A DNA stretch of 64,000 nucleotides from Apoda limacodes (GCA_946406115.1 OX291548.1:6002373-6066372); one strand, 5' to 3'. Positions 43,600 through 55,630 are shown, numbered from the stretch's first letter. Notes: a model not told the origin generated them from the sequence alone. Numbers and translations: made by a program.

Positions 43600-44632
43600 T
43601 ATTTTTTTTTTTTTTTTTTTTATACCACTAAGGTGGCAAACAAGCTTACGGTCCGCCTGATGGTAAGCGGTCACCGTAGCTTATGGACGCTTGCAACACC
43701 AGGGGTATCATTTACGCGTTGCCGACCCTTCAGAAATCTAATAACTTCTTTCTTGAAGAACTCCATACTGTACTCCTTGCAGAAAACCTTGGCAGGGAGC
43801 TCATTCCACAACTTAAGCGTTCGCGGGAGGAAGTTTCTCTGAAACCGCACTGTACGCGAACATTTAGGTTCTAAAGTATGTAAATGAATTCCCTGCCGAT
43901 GGCGAGCGGTGCGATGGTAGAAAGTAGCCGTGGGCATCATTTCGAACAATTCCTCAGAACACAACCCATTGTACAAGCGGTAGACAATGAGGCAAAGTCT
44001 CTCCTCAGACTTAAGGGCTCGATACCGCAAGTGAGTTTGGAATCGTCGACAATTCTCACAGCCCGTCGTTGAACCGAGTCAAAAGGGCCAAGCTGGTATC
44101 CGGGTGCACCTTCCCAGAGATGGCAGCAGTACTCCATATGGGGCCGAACTTGCGACTTGTAAAGTAACAACTTTTGCCCCGACGTGAAGTACTGCTTCGC
44201 TCTGTAAAGTACACCAAGTTTTTTGGATGCCAGCTTCACCTTATCTTGTAAATGATCTCGGAACTGAACATCGCTGAAAATTTCGACACCAAGGATCCCA
44301 ATGCTCTTGGAGATGGAGAGGGGAGTGTTCTGGAATTGTGGGACCACAGTGAATGGAGTTTTCTTAGCGGTGAACGCGCACACTTGTGTCTTTGTAGGGT
44401 TGAATCGGACCAAGTTTACCCGTCCCCAGTCAGAGACCTGGGACAGTGTGGTCTCGATTTGAGACACAAGTTCTCCGCGGTTTTCCTCCACAACGGAACG
44501 AGGGATGTTTGCACGACCCGTGTAATAAGCGTCTCCAGTACTGTCATCTGCATAGCAATGTATGTTGTTGATGTCCAACATGTCATTGATATGCAGTAGA
44601 AACAGCGTACGAGACAGCACATATAACATTAT
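43600..44632 (-). mobile_element. CR1/Jockey-type LINE, 3' half with RT C-terminal region
   Basis: The minus-strand copy ends in a clean poly(A) (T-run at 43,602-43,621) after ...CACCTTAGTGGTATAAAA. The coding frame 43,937-44,629 has LLHINDMLD, HCYADDSTGDAYYTG (YADD catalytic motif), VNLVRFNPTKTQVCAF, GILGVEIFSDVQFRDHL and HMEYCCHLWEGAP. It is continued after a frameshift (near 43,950-44,020) by 43,671-44,030, with VYRLYNGLCSEELFEMMPTA and VRFQRNFLPRTLKLWNELPA. The copy is truncated inside the RT at ~44,632. This is the reference for all the short tails listed here. Clade call (CR1 versus Jockey) is uncertain. Confidence 0.88.
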
Positions 44633-44637
44633 ACAAA

Positions 44638-44850
44638 TATTACAAATGCGAAAATTGCTCTGTCTGTATGTCTTTCTGTTATCTCTTTACTATTAAAACG
44701 CTGTACCGGTTAAGGTGAAATTTGGCAAGAAGGTAGGTTGAGTCATCGGCTACTTGAAAACGTCAAGTGTGAGTCCTTTTTTCTATGATTCCGTTGAAAT
44801 GCTAAGCCGGTAGCCGAATTTAGGAAGGGCGGAAGTGCGACCAAAAGCTA
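44638..44850 (+). repeat. common lepidopteran non-autonomous repeat
   Basis: Starts AATATTACAAATGCGAAAAT, continues CTGTCTGTATGTC, AAACGCTGTACCGGTTAAGG and TGAAATTTGGCAAGAAGGTA, and ends near GTGCGACCAAAAGCTAGTA. I know this block order as a frequent lepidopteran element, possibly Helitron-derived. No ORF. Confidence 0.5.
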
Positions 44851-45952
44851 GTAGGTATATAAAGCCTGCTCAGTCCAGATATTTGAACTTATTGAATTAA
44901 TACAGGTACTTTTATTGAAAGCTTAGTCGCTGCAAATTTTAAATCATTGTAAAATTCCATGGGTAATGGGGTGCGCGCTTGCAGGCGGGAGTGTCGAATT
45001 AAGGCACGCGTCAGCGCACATCACTCATATCTGCATCCTTTCTACGGCTTCTATGTCTAGAGACTTTATCGTACCTAGGTTATTCAAGTCTAGGAACTCA
45101 CTGCAGTCTAGTCGCCTAGGTATATTTTAAATTCAATATACTCGTATATATATAATAAAAGTCTCTGATATTTCTGGCTCTAATTAGACCGAACCTTACC
45201 CTTATGAGATATAAGATCTCATCTCATGTCTTATTTCTCTACCCCGTAGTACCCGTTTGTAACTTGGGCTGACAACTCAGTTACAATACACTGTATGTTG
45301 CGGCGATGGGTTAGAAAAAATTAGACTATCCCCCACATAATGGTGTGTGTGTGTGTGTTCAGCCGTTGGGGAAGTTTTATTGCTCAAGGGAATGATGGAC
45401 TTAATGCCTAATAGCATTACCTACCAGTTTACCTTAATATCTGAAAATAAACATTTAATAGGTGGTGCTATACAGCTGTACAGTTATACACACACAAACG
45501 AACACACAATGAAAAAAATAAAAGCTATGCTGACAAATACATAACAAAATGTAACAACACTATAATACGATACATATGATACGATTAAACGATACTATAT
45601 GATACTATACTGTGTTGTAAATATAATAATGCAATTCTAATGTCTGATTTAGTTACATCACTCTTCTGATACTGTCTACGTCATCCCTCATGTGTTCCTA
45701 CAACGGCCTGTGCTACGTCTTCTAGAACGTGTTCGCCATTCGAGATCTTTCCTTCTCAGTCGGTTATGAAAATTCTTTGAAATCTCTGTGAACACACGAC
45801 CATTTCCAACCGTCCGTTATCAACATATTTGTATTAACTTTCTCTAATTGTAGAGTTTCCTCACCATTTAAATATTCTTTTTAACGCATTTAAGTAACTA
45901 TTGTTTAGTTTTTCTATTTAATATGTTTTCGATTCAAAATCATTAATTTCAA
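44851..45952. other. non-coding, nothing recognised
   Basis: No gene. The 65-residue frame at 45,347-45,544 starts in a short GT run and has no domain. A loose repeat of GATAC(T/G)ATAC lies at 45,565-45,615. Confidence 0.5.
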
Positions 45953-46112
45953 AGTCGTTGGTAGCCTAGGAGTTCGGATTTCAACTTGCGTCCTGCGTTC
46001 GAGCCCCGCGTGAACCAATGAGTCTTTTTATTAATTTCTCAAGAACATTGATTATTCACACTACTGGCTTAGCGGTAAAAGAAAACATTGTAAGGAAACC
46101 TACATATGTCAA
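45953..46112 (+). mobile_element. tRNA-derived SINE, 5' part
   Basis: tRNA-like head with GTTGGTAGCCTAGGAGTTCG (A-box position) and GCGTTCGAGCCCCGCG (good B box), then ATGAGTCTTTTTATTAATTT, TATTCACACTACTGG and AAAACATTGTAAGGAAACC. Pol III promoter elements are the best preserved of the copies here. Confidence 0.65.
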
Positions 46113-46803
46113 AAAAACCGGCCAAGTGCAAGTCGAACTCGCGCATGAAGGGTTCTGTACCATTATCTATAAAAACGGCAAAAAAATCACGTTTGTTGTA
46201 AGGGAGCCCCCCTTAAAAATTTTGGGCACTACACACAGCACCGTCTGGCCCCAAATAAAAGCAAAGCCTGTGTTATGGATACCAAATAACGGATACAAAT
46301 ACATATACTTACTTTTTATTGTAATTACATACATATAATACATAAATACACCCAGACTTCAAACAAACAAACAAAAATGTTTGGCCTGTTCGGTAATCGA
46401 TCCCACACCTTCTGCACAGCAGTCAGCTGCACTACCAACTGGGCTGCGAGGGAGTCATATAAAAATAAATATTTGTTTTATTTTAATCTAATTATTTATT
46501 TTTAAAGTAAATATATAAATAAATGTACTGTGAATATTTCAAACGTCTACCTGTTGCCGTTATCAATATCGGGTAAAATAGAGCAGAAAAACACGTTTGT
46601 TTTAATGCCCCCTTAAATATTTATTTTATTCTGTTTTTTAGTAATTTTTGCTATAGCGCCAAGAGAAATAAATTATCTGTGAAAATTTCAACTGTGTAGT
46701 TTATCATGGTTCATGAGCTACAGCCTGTTATCAGACGGAAAGACAGCGAAGTCTTAGTAATGGGGCCCGTTTTGTGCCCTTTGGGAACGGGAACCTAAAA
46801 AAG
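46106..46803 (+). repeat. dispersed repeat Z, composite with nested copy of another repeat
   Basis: 46,115-46,225 is the head (ACCGGCCAAGTGCAAGTCG, GGGTTCTGTACCATTATC, GGGAGCCCCCC). 46,228-46,455 is a nested copy of the repeat seen at 12,045-12,310 (CACAGCACCGTCTGGCCCC ... AACTGGGCTGCGAGG). 46,456-46,590 matches the middle of the 53.6 kb copy, and 46,592-46,803 is the tail (ending GGGAACCTAAAA). The short block 'acgtttgtt...gcccccttaaa' occurs at both 46,190 and 46,592. Shadow frames here are not genes. Confidence 0.6.
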
Positions 46804-46816
46804 AGGTATGTGAAGT

Positions 46817-46925
46817 CCGCAATCCGCACTGGAGCTGCAGGTGGACTATGACTCAAATCACCCTCAGAGAGGGTAGGCCGTGTCCCAACAGTGGGGACGT
46901 ATGGGGCTGATAAGGAAGGAAGATG
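46817..46925 (+). mobile_element. SINE/RTE 3' tail
   Basis: CCGCAATCCGCACTGGAG...GTGGACTATGACTCAAATC, then CCGTGTCCCAACAGTGGGGA, GTATGGGGCTGATAAGGAAG. This is the tail shared by the SINE at 3,645-3,945 (inverse) and RTE-type LINEs. Confidence 0.6.
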
Positions 46926-49900
46926 ATTTCAATGCAACACGAAATTGTAGTTCTTCTAGGTTTTGAACTCAAGTCACTTTTAGGTTTTGAATGCGTCCCT
47001 TTTGACTATCAAGTTGTATAGTCTAGATAATATTGTAAAATACACATGTTGGTACTACGACCAACTTAGCAAAATGTTTAAAAACAAAAACTTGTGCGAT
47101 GCGCGAACGGACGCCATAACAAAAAAATAATGAATGCAGTCGCAAAAATTAAGTCTAATACCTATGTACATAAATACGCATTACTATGGCGGCAATTTAA
47201 AGGCAGATTTATATTTGTTTGAATTAAAACTTCAGTGTACCTACAAACATCTAATATTTTATTCATATAAGTATACATATTTCTAACATCCAACAATGTA
47301 AGCAAACTCCAAAAAGCTTTTAGAAATTCCCCAGAGAATAGTCAAGTCCAGGAGATAACAAAGCTGGGAAATTTAATAATAAATATTAATTAAAATGTAA
47401 CAACCGTGGCCAACATTTGCGTAAACTTCCATCTAGCATTTCTTTCGTGAACAAATAAAAACTCTTATGCTCAAACTTAGTGCCGCTTCTAATAGATTAA
47501 GCTACCATTAAATAGATGGCGCGTTTTACTAACTATGGCATTAATATCAAGCAAAATTGGCAGAGTGAGACGCTAACATTTTGACTAATCTTATCTAGTT
47601 CTTTAATTAATTCTATAATAACTTTTAACCATATAACTTCATAAAATAATATTTGATGACTGACATCTTTGGTTTGAATAGTTAACTAGTTGCTTAACTT
47701 ATTCTCGTAAGTTTTTAATGTCACATCGCAGAGAAACGTTGCAAGAAATTCACTTTACCCCTCGCTAGGTGGCGCTGTTTTAAAAGTTTACAGAGATACA
47801 GCTAAATTCCACATAACTAACTATAGTGACTTTCTGACGCGCCTAATTTTTTTATGTGTTGTGAACAGTTATGAAGTTTTATTATATATTTGAATAGAAA
47901 ATATTTTTTTAAACCTAAATTGCTATACCATGAATACAGAATAATAAATAAGTTGGATTACGACATGTATTGTAACGATGCTACGGATATTGTGCCTTAG
48001 AGTTTTTCGGGTCAAGAGTACGCACTTTGCCTCTCTCGATCAAACCAAAGAAAAAATAATTGTATATTAGAAATATTATAATGCTCATAAAAAAGTGTAT
48101 TTAACGCTTTACTAAATACACGTATATATACTACCTAAGTAAGTATAAAGTTTAAGATATAGAATTATGGTTTAGAACGAGGCTCAGGCAGCTTACGAAC
48201 TTTTGGCCATTAATGCTTATAATGGTGGGACGAACATATGGAAAATAATCGTAATTTACGTGTTATAACAGGTCGTTGGGAGCTTTCTTGCTAGTGTGTC
48301 TACACAGCCTATGGCGGTTTTTAAACCTCACGGTTTTACTTTCCTGCCTACAGGGTCTTACTGAAGGTTGCTCAAACAAATGCTTTAATTTAGAAAATTA
48401 TGAATTTTCATAGTAGCAATGTAAATATTACGAAATATATCGATATTGTTAATTAGTTTGTTTAAACAACTTACACTAATTTTATTTATGATATTTTCTT
48501 AAACATTACTGTTTTTGGTGGTTAATTAGTCAAAAGGTACGTTGTTTAGGTTTATCGTAGGGACTAATTTCATTAATGACATTTGTTAGAATTACAATAC
48601 TTTTTTTTGAGGCTAATTATTCAAAAGGTATATTGTTGGCAAATCTTGATAAGTCTTTTAAAATATAAAAGTACCTACTATATTACTTTTTAAAATCTAT
48701 ATAAATCTACCCTGTAAATTTAACTCGAAAAATATCATATTATACTGAAACTCACAAGAATTTGTCAAGTCTGGATTTTCAGCTAGCATGTAGAGCAGGG
48801 TAGTCCCAAAGGGATGGCATCTTCTACAAGACCTTCGAAAATTGAAACGGAAGGCGTGAAATAAATTCTCCATACGCTATGTAAGGAATTGTACCGAATA
48901 AATTTCTAAGCTTAGAATGGAAAATTGCGGGGAAAAATTTTGTTTTTGCGAGAAATTTTGCTCAGTTCTTTCCAAATTTGCTATAGCTTAAGTTACTATA
49001 TGAAAACAGAATGTTTTTTGTTGGTAAGTGAAATAATTTTAAATGTTTGGATTTTTAAAGTTATACTAGAGCGTTATCTAGCGAGCCACATTGTTTAAAA
49101 TGGACAGTATAAGGTATTATATAAAATAACTTTACTACTAGGATTCCATACGATTTATTCGTTTAACTAACTTTTAAAGATTTCAGAAAAATATAACTAG
49201 GGCCTCTTTTTGGTCTATATCAATTATGTTATTATCTTTCATAGACTCATAATCAGGAACATACATATAAAAAGCAATGTTTCTCCCGTTTTCACTGTCT
49301 CTCGAAATAACAGAGATTACAAGATACATTATACTTCTTACAATTATCCTCGTGACAGTTAATAATCACTAACATCTATTATAATTTAAAATTGAAATGA
49401 CACGTAAGACACGTTAAGATCTCTTTCGCAATATGGGTCCATTGTACATTTGTGTTACAATATATACATATATACACTCAAGTACCCAACTCTCATTGTT
49501 AGAGTTTCGTGGTCTATATACACTCGTATCTTTAACTGTCACTAATTCTTGGCAATCCTAATTAATTCCAAGGCAAAAGGTTCAGATTTAGAATAGCGTA
49601 ATTACATACACATCCATTAAATAGTTACCCTGGTAATTAAAACATTTTATTCTTTTGGTGGTTATCAAAACTGAACCAACTAACCTTTTAGATTGTGTTA
49701 TAAAATTTAAAAGATTTCAAAAAAAAAAAAAGTATGGTAATTTTTATTCATGAATTTGAGTTTTACAATTGTCTTATATATGGCAATTTTCAGTTAAATA
49801 TTTTTTTTAGTTACTAGAATTAAAAAGTTAATAGTAACAAATCTCACAAATACCTACTTGTGTAATATATCGCGAGAGCTTTGTGGTAGTGGCTTATTCA

Positions 49901-50669
49901 ACGTACACTATATATTGCAGCAATAGCACTAAAATAAAAGATAGCTTGCACCTCGCACAATACACTAATCCTTTCACGTCTGTTTCAGGCATTAGTCCTT
50001 TATACCTCGCAGAAAATATTGTGTTATCTGTAAGCTTTTTGTACAAAGAATGAAAAACGTGTTGAACTGAAAAAACTTTTGTCTAGTATATGTCTAGTAA
50101 ATAAAAATACAGCATTTTAAATAGCGGAGAATTTAAGTATAAAAAAAGCATTATGATGGGAAAAATATTGTATTATTATTCTACCTGACATGAATCACAA
50201 AAAACTGTACACGGTATACTATAGGTGTGTATTAATTGATACATGTTTGGTGGAATAAATGTTCCGAGCAGCGCAAAATTTTTATTTTAAAAATAATGAA
50301 AGTGTTCATAAAACTGGTTTTAAAAAAGCAAATTTTTTATATTGTGTTACATTAACAATTATTGTCACGAGACAGTAAAGGTTCGTTTTTATTAACGACA
50401 TTTTATATTATGACACAATTTAATAAGACCAACATGGATGTATTGTATTTGTCAATCATATTATATTCACATTCACCATTCACCCATTACTTTGTATTCA
50501 ATAAAACAACTTTTCTGATTTGAAAAACGATGCTTTTTTTCATACTTTTACTTTATATTAGATACATGTTTACGTTGTACATGTTCAGAGGACTGAATAA
50601 AATCAATTAAAATTAAAAAAAAAAAAAATCATTCAAACTTAAAGTTGGTGACAAGCAGAGTCATAATCT
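46926..50669. other. non-coding, nothing recognised
   Basis: About 3.7 kb of AT-rich sequence without an open frame of note. A short GC-richer patch near 47,755-47,850 (CGCTAGGTGGCGCTG) may be part of a dispersed repeat. Nothing else can be supported. Confidence 0.5.
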
Positions 50670-52289
50670 TCATCTTCCTCCAGATGCTGAAATAGAAATA
50701 TAATGTTTAGACAATGTATTTTCTCCCACACAAATAAAATTGATTTTGCTCCCACACAAATGTATTTGCTCCTGCACAAATGTGAAAGTTCTGTTTATAA
50801 ATATGTTTGAATGTTTGTTACTAAATTACGCATTAACAACTAAATAGATTTGGATGTCTTTTGATACAAATTTAGGCCATACTCCAGATTACCAGATAGA
50901 TATTTTTTCTATCACTTGAAACTTGTCAAAAAAGTTTATTATACAAATGAAGCCTATTGTATTATTATACAATTAAAGACCTTGTTAATTAAAATGCATA
51001 GCATTAAATATTTTTTAGTAAGTATAATTTACTTGATTATTCCTGAAATTATACGTGAAATTTAACCCGCCACAGGTGACGTCAATTTAACTTACATTAT
51101 TGGTAACGCCGGTCCTGGTGACCGGGGTTGTCAGTCGAAGATTTTCCGGATTATTTTACTTACAACTGTTTTGTTTGATTTTTAAAAATGTATGTTATTT
51201 AACGATAAAACAAAGGTATTTGATAAATCACAGCTCGATTATTTTACTATTAAATACAGAAAACGATTTCACTTACTCATAGAACACCAAAAATTACCAA
51301 GTTTTTACACACAAGTTACTCAAAAGTTAAAATCACGCAATAATTATATATTATTATAACTAAATCAGCCTCTGTCAGTTATCTGACACAAAAAAACTCT
51401 AATATAATAAACAAAAACAGGTATTCTTCTAGCAAAAATTTTTTTCTTAAAAGTACTAGATATTCTTTAGCCAAACAGATTCTGTAAACCGAAAAAGTTG
51501 ACTTACGTGATTGGTGATACCGGTCTCACACACCGGCTTGGTACCAAAACTTCAAAATATGCGTCACCAACGCGGTCGTGAGGTGGACTAATGGTGGGGG
51601 ACGTGCAATGCGACAGCTACTCAAAATTACAACACTAATCAATAGCGGGTGAAAAATTTATTCAAATGTTTTAAACCTGGTCTCACAGACACATCTGTCA
51701 CCTGTGGCGGGTTAAAAGATCGACATTCTCTGTTGCGGTTCTTCTCGCTAAAACGCCATTTTGACTTAGAAACACCAGTTAATTATAGTTTATAGTAACT
51801 CCGAAAAAGTCATATAATATCCAATTTTTTTTTAAATATAGCTTTCAAATTCGAGTTTTATCCCGTTTAATAGCGCTATCAATAACTGGTAGTTTTTCTG
51901 CGGATGAAATCACAAGGCATAACTACTATTTCAATATTCTAGATCCTCTCTCTTCATTATTCTTTGCCTTAACCTAGTTTTGTAAAACCATTCATTTATA
52001 TAAAACGTATAAAATATTAAATTTTCTTACCTTGAAATTTGACAATCCTATTAACGGCTTTAGAGCCTAAATTAAATAATTCGCCAGCCAAAAAATGTAT
52101 CATAGAATTATTACTGTACAGAAGATTTAACGTCTTTGCAGCGAATCGGTCCGTTTGGGTCAACTTTGTCGAGGAAATCTTTTCGTAGTAATTTTCATCT
52201 TCTATATCCCTGCATTCTGTTGTGTGTTTTTCAATAAATAATGTTATCATTATTGAAATATACAAAAATATAATTACTTTTAGAGCCAT
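50670..52289 (-). CDS. candidate small secreted or membrane protein gene, incomplete model
   Basis: First exon 52,289-52,031: ATG in context AAGATGG, hydrophobic N-terminus (MALKVIIFLYISIMITLFIE, signal peptide or anchor), then an acidic/polar segment TTECRDIEDENYYEK and a helical C-terminal part ending VNRIVKFQ. It is followed by a consensus donor (CAAG|GTAAGA). A possible last exon starts at 50,686 after TATATTTCTATTTCAG. Joined directly it would add only a few residues (ASGGR, about 91 aa). In the other phase the same exon reads HLEEDEDYDSACHQL and stop, which looks more protein-like but needs an intervening exon. No homology recognised. The piggyBac-type element 51,066-51,711 would lie in the intron. 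Confidence 0.4.
51066..51711. mobile_element. piggyBac-type non-autonomous element (TTAA flanks)
   Basis: 646 bp. Ends CCCGCCACAGGTGAC and GTCACCTGTGGCGGG (perfect 15 bp on the left, one base less certain inward) are flanked by TTAA at 51,062-51,065 and 51,712-51,715. CCC...GGG termini with TTAA duplication are diagnostic of the piggyBac superfamily. Inside, a 35 bp motif occurs as direct copies at 51,091-51,125 and 51,501-51,536, each with CTTAC, ATTGGT and CCGGTC...CCGG. No transposase ORF. Confidence 0.88.
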
Positions 52290-53569
52290 CTTAACTTGAG
52301 TGATACCAGCAGGTTATTGCCGCTGGATTGTAGTTGGTTTGTTATGATGTTGTTTCGCAGTTGAAAGTAAGGGTAAGGTCGCACTAGTAATATTGTTTTG
52401 CGACACTGATATGTGACAAGTCCTATGTGATTGGATAAAATAATAGTTAATTAGTTACTAATATTTTCGTGGTGATGTAGCATTATTATTAAATTAATCA
52501 CGTCTTACCTCAACACGTATTATAACGGAACGACCGTGCAGGTGGTCCGTCTCCGGTAAAGGACCGGTTGATGTAGCAAACGATGGAAGTTTCTAGGCAT
52601 CCACGCTTAGGTCTATTACCGGCGTGGTGGAGGTTTCAAATAAAGAGATCGGATAATCTTATTGAGTTTTGACATTGCTATGTCATAACACTTCTAAACG
52701 TTTTTCTGCTTAGCGTGGATTAATAAAAAATCTGCTCGGAGATAATTTCAAATGAATTTGAATTGAATACCATTATCTTTAAACTGAAACATAGTTACCT
52801 ACTTATAAAAACCGTCGGTCGTTTACATCTAGTAGGTATGATATTTATTCCGTGCTCTTCTTATTGTGCTGTGATTAAGGGTTAAGAATCACCTTATGTG
52901 ATTAGGTTACTACTGACCATTAAATATTGTTATTATAAAACGTGAAAGGGTATAATGTAACCTAACTTACCCTTGAAAAGTATTTTCTTTACTTGCCTCT
53001 AAACCTACTCTACCTAAATGTCTATCTCTTGTTAATAAACATTAGTGGCCAAGTCTACATAGATAAACCTTTCTATATTTGAACGTAAGCCTATGTTTAA
53101 AACGATTTAATAAAGTTGTTTTAAAAAAATTTTGTTTAAACGCATCCTATCGTTGGCTATGTTACAAAGAAAATTGAAATGCGAAAACATTTTTTTAATA
53201 AGAAAGGAAATGTGCACTTGGTGTCTTCCGTTGTATGGACTACTTTTTTAAAACTAGTAATTTAATGTTAACCCGACGATCTTTATTGATATTTTGTTAT
53301 CATCTAAGGATAATAATAATATTGATGAGATATTTTTTTACAGTGTCTTTTCTGGATTAAAAAACAATTTATTCACAAAACCGATACAAATTGACAACAT
53401 GAAAGAACTCCGAAAAAAGAGTCACTCGGTCACCCATCTAATGAATAACCATGCCCAACGTTGCGACACTTCCAATATTATGTGTACAATAGACAAACGC
53501 GACTCGGCTACGTACTCCTAGTAGTATATTTAGTAATAATAAGGTAACAGACATTATTTTAGTGTAATC
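52290..53569. other. non-coding; upstream region of the 52 kb candidate gene
   Basis: A GC-richer block near 52,530-52,640 (GGTGGTCCGTCTCCGG...ATTACCGGCGTGGTGG) is not assigned. The 75-residue frame at 53,294-53,521 follows a TTTTTTTACAG acceptor-like site, but nothing else supports it as an exon. Confidence 0.45.
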
Positions 53570-53815
53570 TACAAAATTTAAATATACAAACTTTTGCTTG
53601 TTTTCGCTCGATATTGATAACGGCAACAGGTAGACGCTTGAAATATTAACAGAATATTTAGTTATATATTTACTTTAAAAATAAATAATTAAATTAAAAT
53701 AAAGCAAAGATTTAAGTGGAGCTCCCATACAACAACTGTGTTTTTTTCGTTTTTTATAGATAATGGTACGGAAACCTTCATGCGCGAGTCTGACTCGTAC
53801 TTGGCCGATTTTATA
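53570..53815 (-). repeat. dispersed repeat Z, 5' half
   Basis: The minus strand reads ATCGGCCAAGTACGAGTCAG, CGCATGAAGGTTTCCGTACC and TTGTATGGGAGCTCC, then matches 46,470-46,580 (TATTTTTAAAGTAAATATAT, CGTCTACCTGTTGCCGTTAT). Confidence 0.65.
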
Positions 53816-54126
53816 TATATAATTATTACTGAGTGACAGCTCGTTATAATATAATTTATGAAGTACCCAAGGATTAAGATTAAGAATATGACAGTCAAGA
53901 ATAATGTGATATGAAATTTAATTTATGCGTATATTTAAAATGGAAAGGAAATATTCCCAAAATATCTTTTGTTCGGATAAAAAGCAATATACTTAAGAAT
54001 AGACTGAAATTCCCATTAAAATTGCATTTACAGTATTGATTCGTAGCTTTAGGGCTTCTGTATCTCCCCTAAAGGTATGAAACAAAGCGTTTAATTCTCA
54101 TTTCAGTCTCATATTTTCATAAAATA

Positions 54127-54455
54127 AGCGTGCTTCATACAAACGAATTTCCCTCTTATTTTTGAAACTTATAAATCAAACCCCATGAAATTTTGAAAAC
54201 GTGCCCTAGGATTAAATATCTAGGTCTGAAGTGTGCCAGTTTTCTATTAAATTATAAAGTTTAAAAGCTATGCAGCATTCTAGGTTTTCATGCAAATGAT
54301 TTCGAATAAGAATAAAAATTAATAAAAAACTTATTTTAGGATTCTGAAAACCACAGACATAAATATTGGGGTTGAGATCATGCCTACAAAATTTCGCAGT
54401 ATTTGATCAGTAAATGTCCAAAACAAGTAAGAAATTCGTTTATATGAAACACGCT
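54127..54455. mobile_element. MITE-like element with 25 bp inverted ends
   Basis: The left end 54,127-54,151 (AGCGTGCTTCATACAAACG...) and right end 54,431-54,455 are inverse with two mismatches over 25 bases. The interior is the repeat shared with 3,091-3,340. Length is 329 bp. No target duplication is clear and there is no ORF. Confidence 0.7.
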
Positions 54456-54594
54456 GCGAGGCGCCGCGAATCGTATCCTCTTAAAACCCCTACTTAAGAT
54501 ACATCACTGTTACAAAATTTCTTTCTAGAAATCGGATCGTAGTACCAAAGAAAAGTGATATGTTGTTTAGTATCTACGAGACTTGAATTTTAAT

Positions 54595-54800
54595 AACACT
54601 AAGGTGGCAAACAGGCTTGCGGTCCGTCTGATCACCGTAGCCTATGGGCGCTTGCAGCACCTGGGTCATCATTCGCGCATTTCCAACCTCTTTTAAAAAT
54701 CATTGACAGGGAGCTCATTCCACAACCTAAGCGTTCGCGTGGGGAAGTTTATCTGAAACCGCACTGTACGTGACCATTTAGGTTCTATAATGTGAGGATG
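54595..54800 (-). mobile_element. 3' tail of CR1/Jockey-type LINE, with internal deletion
   Basis: The plus strand begins AACACTAAGGTGGCAAACAG and ends at ATTTAGGTTCTATAATGTGA, collinear with 43,620-43,880. The segment corresponding to 43,745-43,790 is missing. Confidence 0.75.
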
Positions 54801-55459
54801 AATTCAGAGTAATCTGTTAAAAATCAATAGTAGATGATATATAGGCAACAATATTAGATAAGCTGTGTGGCATTAAAAAATCTACTGACCTAGAAATAAA
54901 AAACAGATAAAATTTTTATGACATAATATCTTACATAGGACTTGATAGTTCTAATTCCTCTATTGCATGTTATTAACATACATTAAATCTTAGCCTTAGT
55001 AACAATATTTATTGTAGCTATTGTAAAATAAAATATTTTGCTTTGAGAGCACTAAATTGAATATCTGAATTCTATTAACTTGTAAAGAAATGGTGGTGGA
55101 GGCCAGGTGATCACAAATTAGAGGTGCAAACCTACTTCTGAATTTCAATATTTAGTTTCAACGCCAGAGTTTCAGAATCCTCTAGAGTCAGAGACGCCAG
55201 CCAGAACAATTCTGTAACTCAATAGAAGAATGTTACAGGGGAGTATTTTATGACGAGATATCCTAAAGTGGAAAGGGCTTCAATATACGTACGTCGCTCG
55301 AGCTAAAAGTATTTTGTGACCGAGTGGTACCCTTTACTTTTCATCCCCCTCTATGAAAAAGAAAATTTTATTAAAATTTTTGATATAAAGTAATAAAAAA
55401 ACGAACAAGAAGTTCTTGCGTATTTTTTTAAAATTTGGTTAATCAATGCGCCGACACGG
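54801..55459. other. non-coding, nothing recognised
   Basis: AT-rich with no open frame of note. Confidence 0.5.
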
Positions 55460-55630
55460 TGCGCAAGGGTAAAACGGGACCCTATTACTAAGACTCCACC
55501 GTCCGTCCGTCTGTCACCAATTATATCTCATGAACCGTGATTATTAGACAATTGAAATTGTCTCAGAAGATGTATTTCTGTTGCCACTATAATAACAAAT
55601 ACTAAAAACAGAATAAAATATAGATCGGCC
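55460..55630 (-). repeat. dispersed repeat Z, 3' half
   Basis: GGGTAAAACGGGACCC, TATTACTAAGACTCCACCG, CTCATGAACCGTGATTA and AGATGTATTTCTGTTGCC. Parallel to 30,605-30,790. Confidence 0.65.

Noticed and set aside
44252..44599. Plus-strand 115-residue frame
   Set aside because: Antisense shadow of the LINE reverse transcriptase on the minus strand.
45953..46020. tRNA gene
   Set aside because: A and B box-like motifs are present but no full cloverleaf; the sequence continues as a SINE body seen in other copies.
46018..46338. 106-residue open frame
   Set aside because: It runs through a SINE, repeat Z and another repeat; chance frame.
53294..53521. Terminal exon of a host gene
   Set aside because: An acceptor-like site precedes it, but there is no partner exon, no recognised motif and no polyadenylation signal at a fitting distance.
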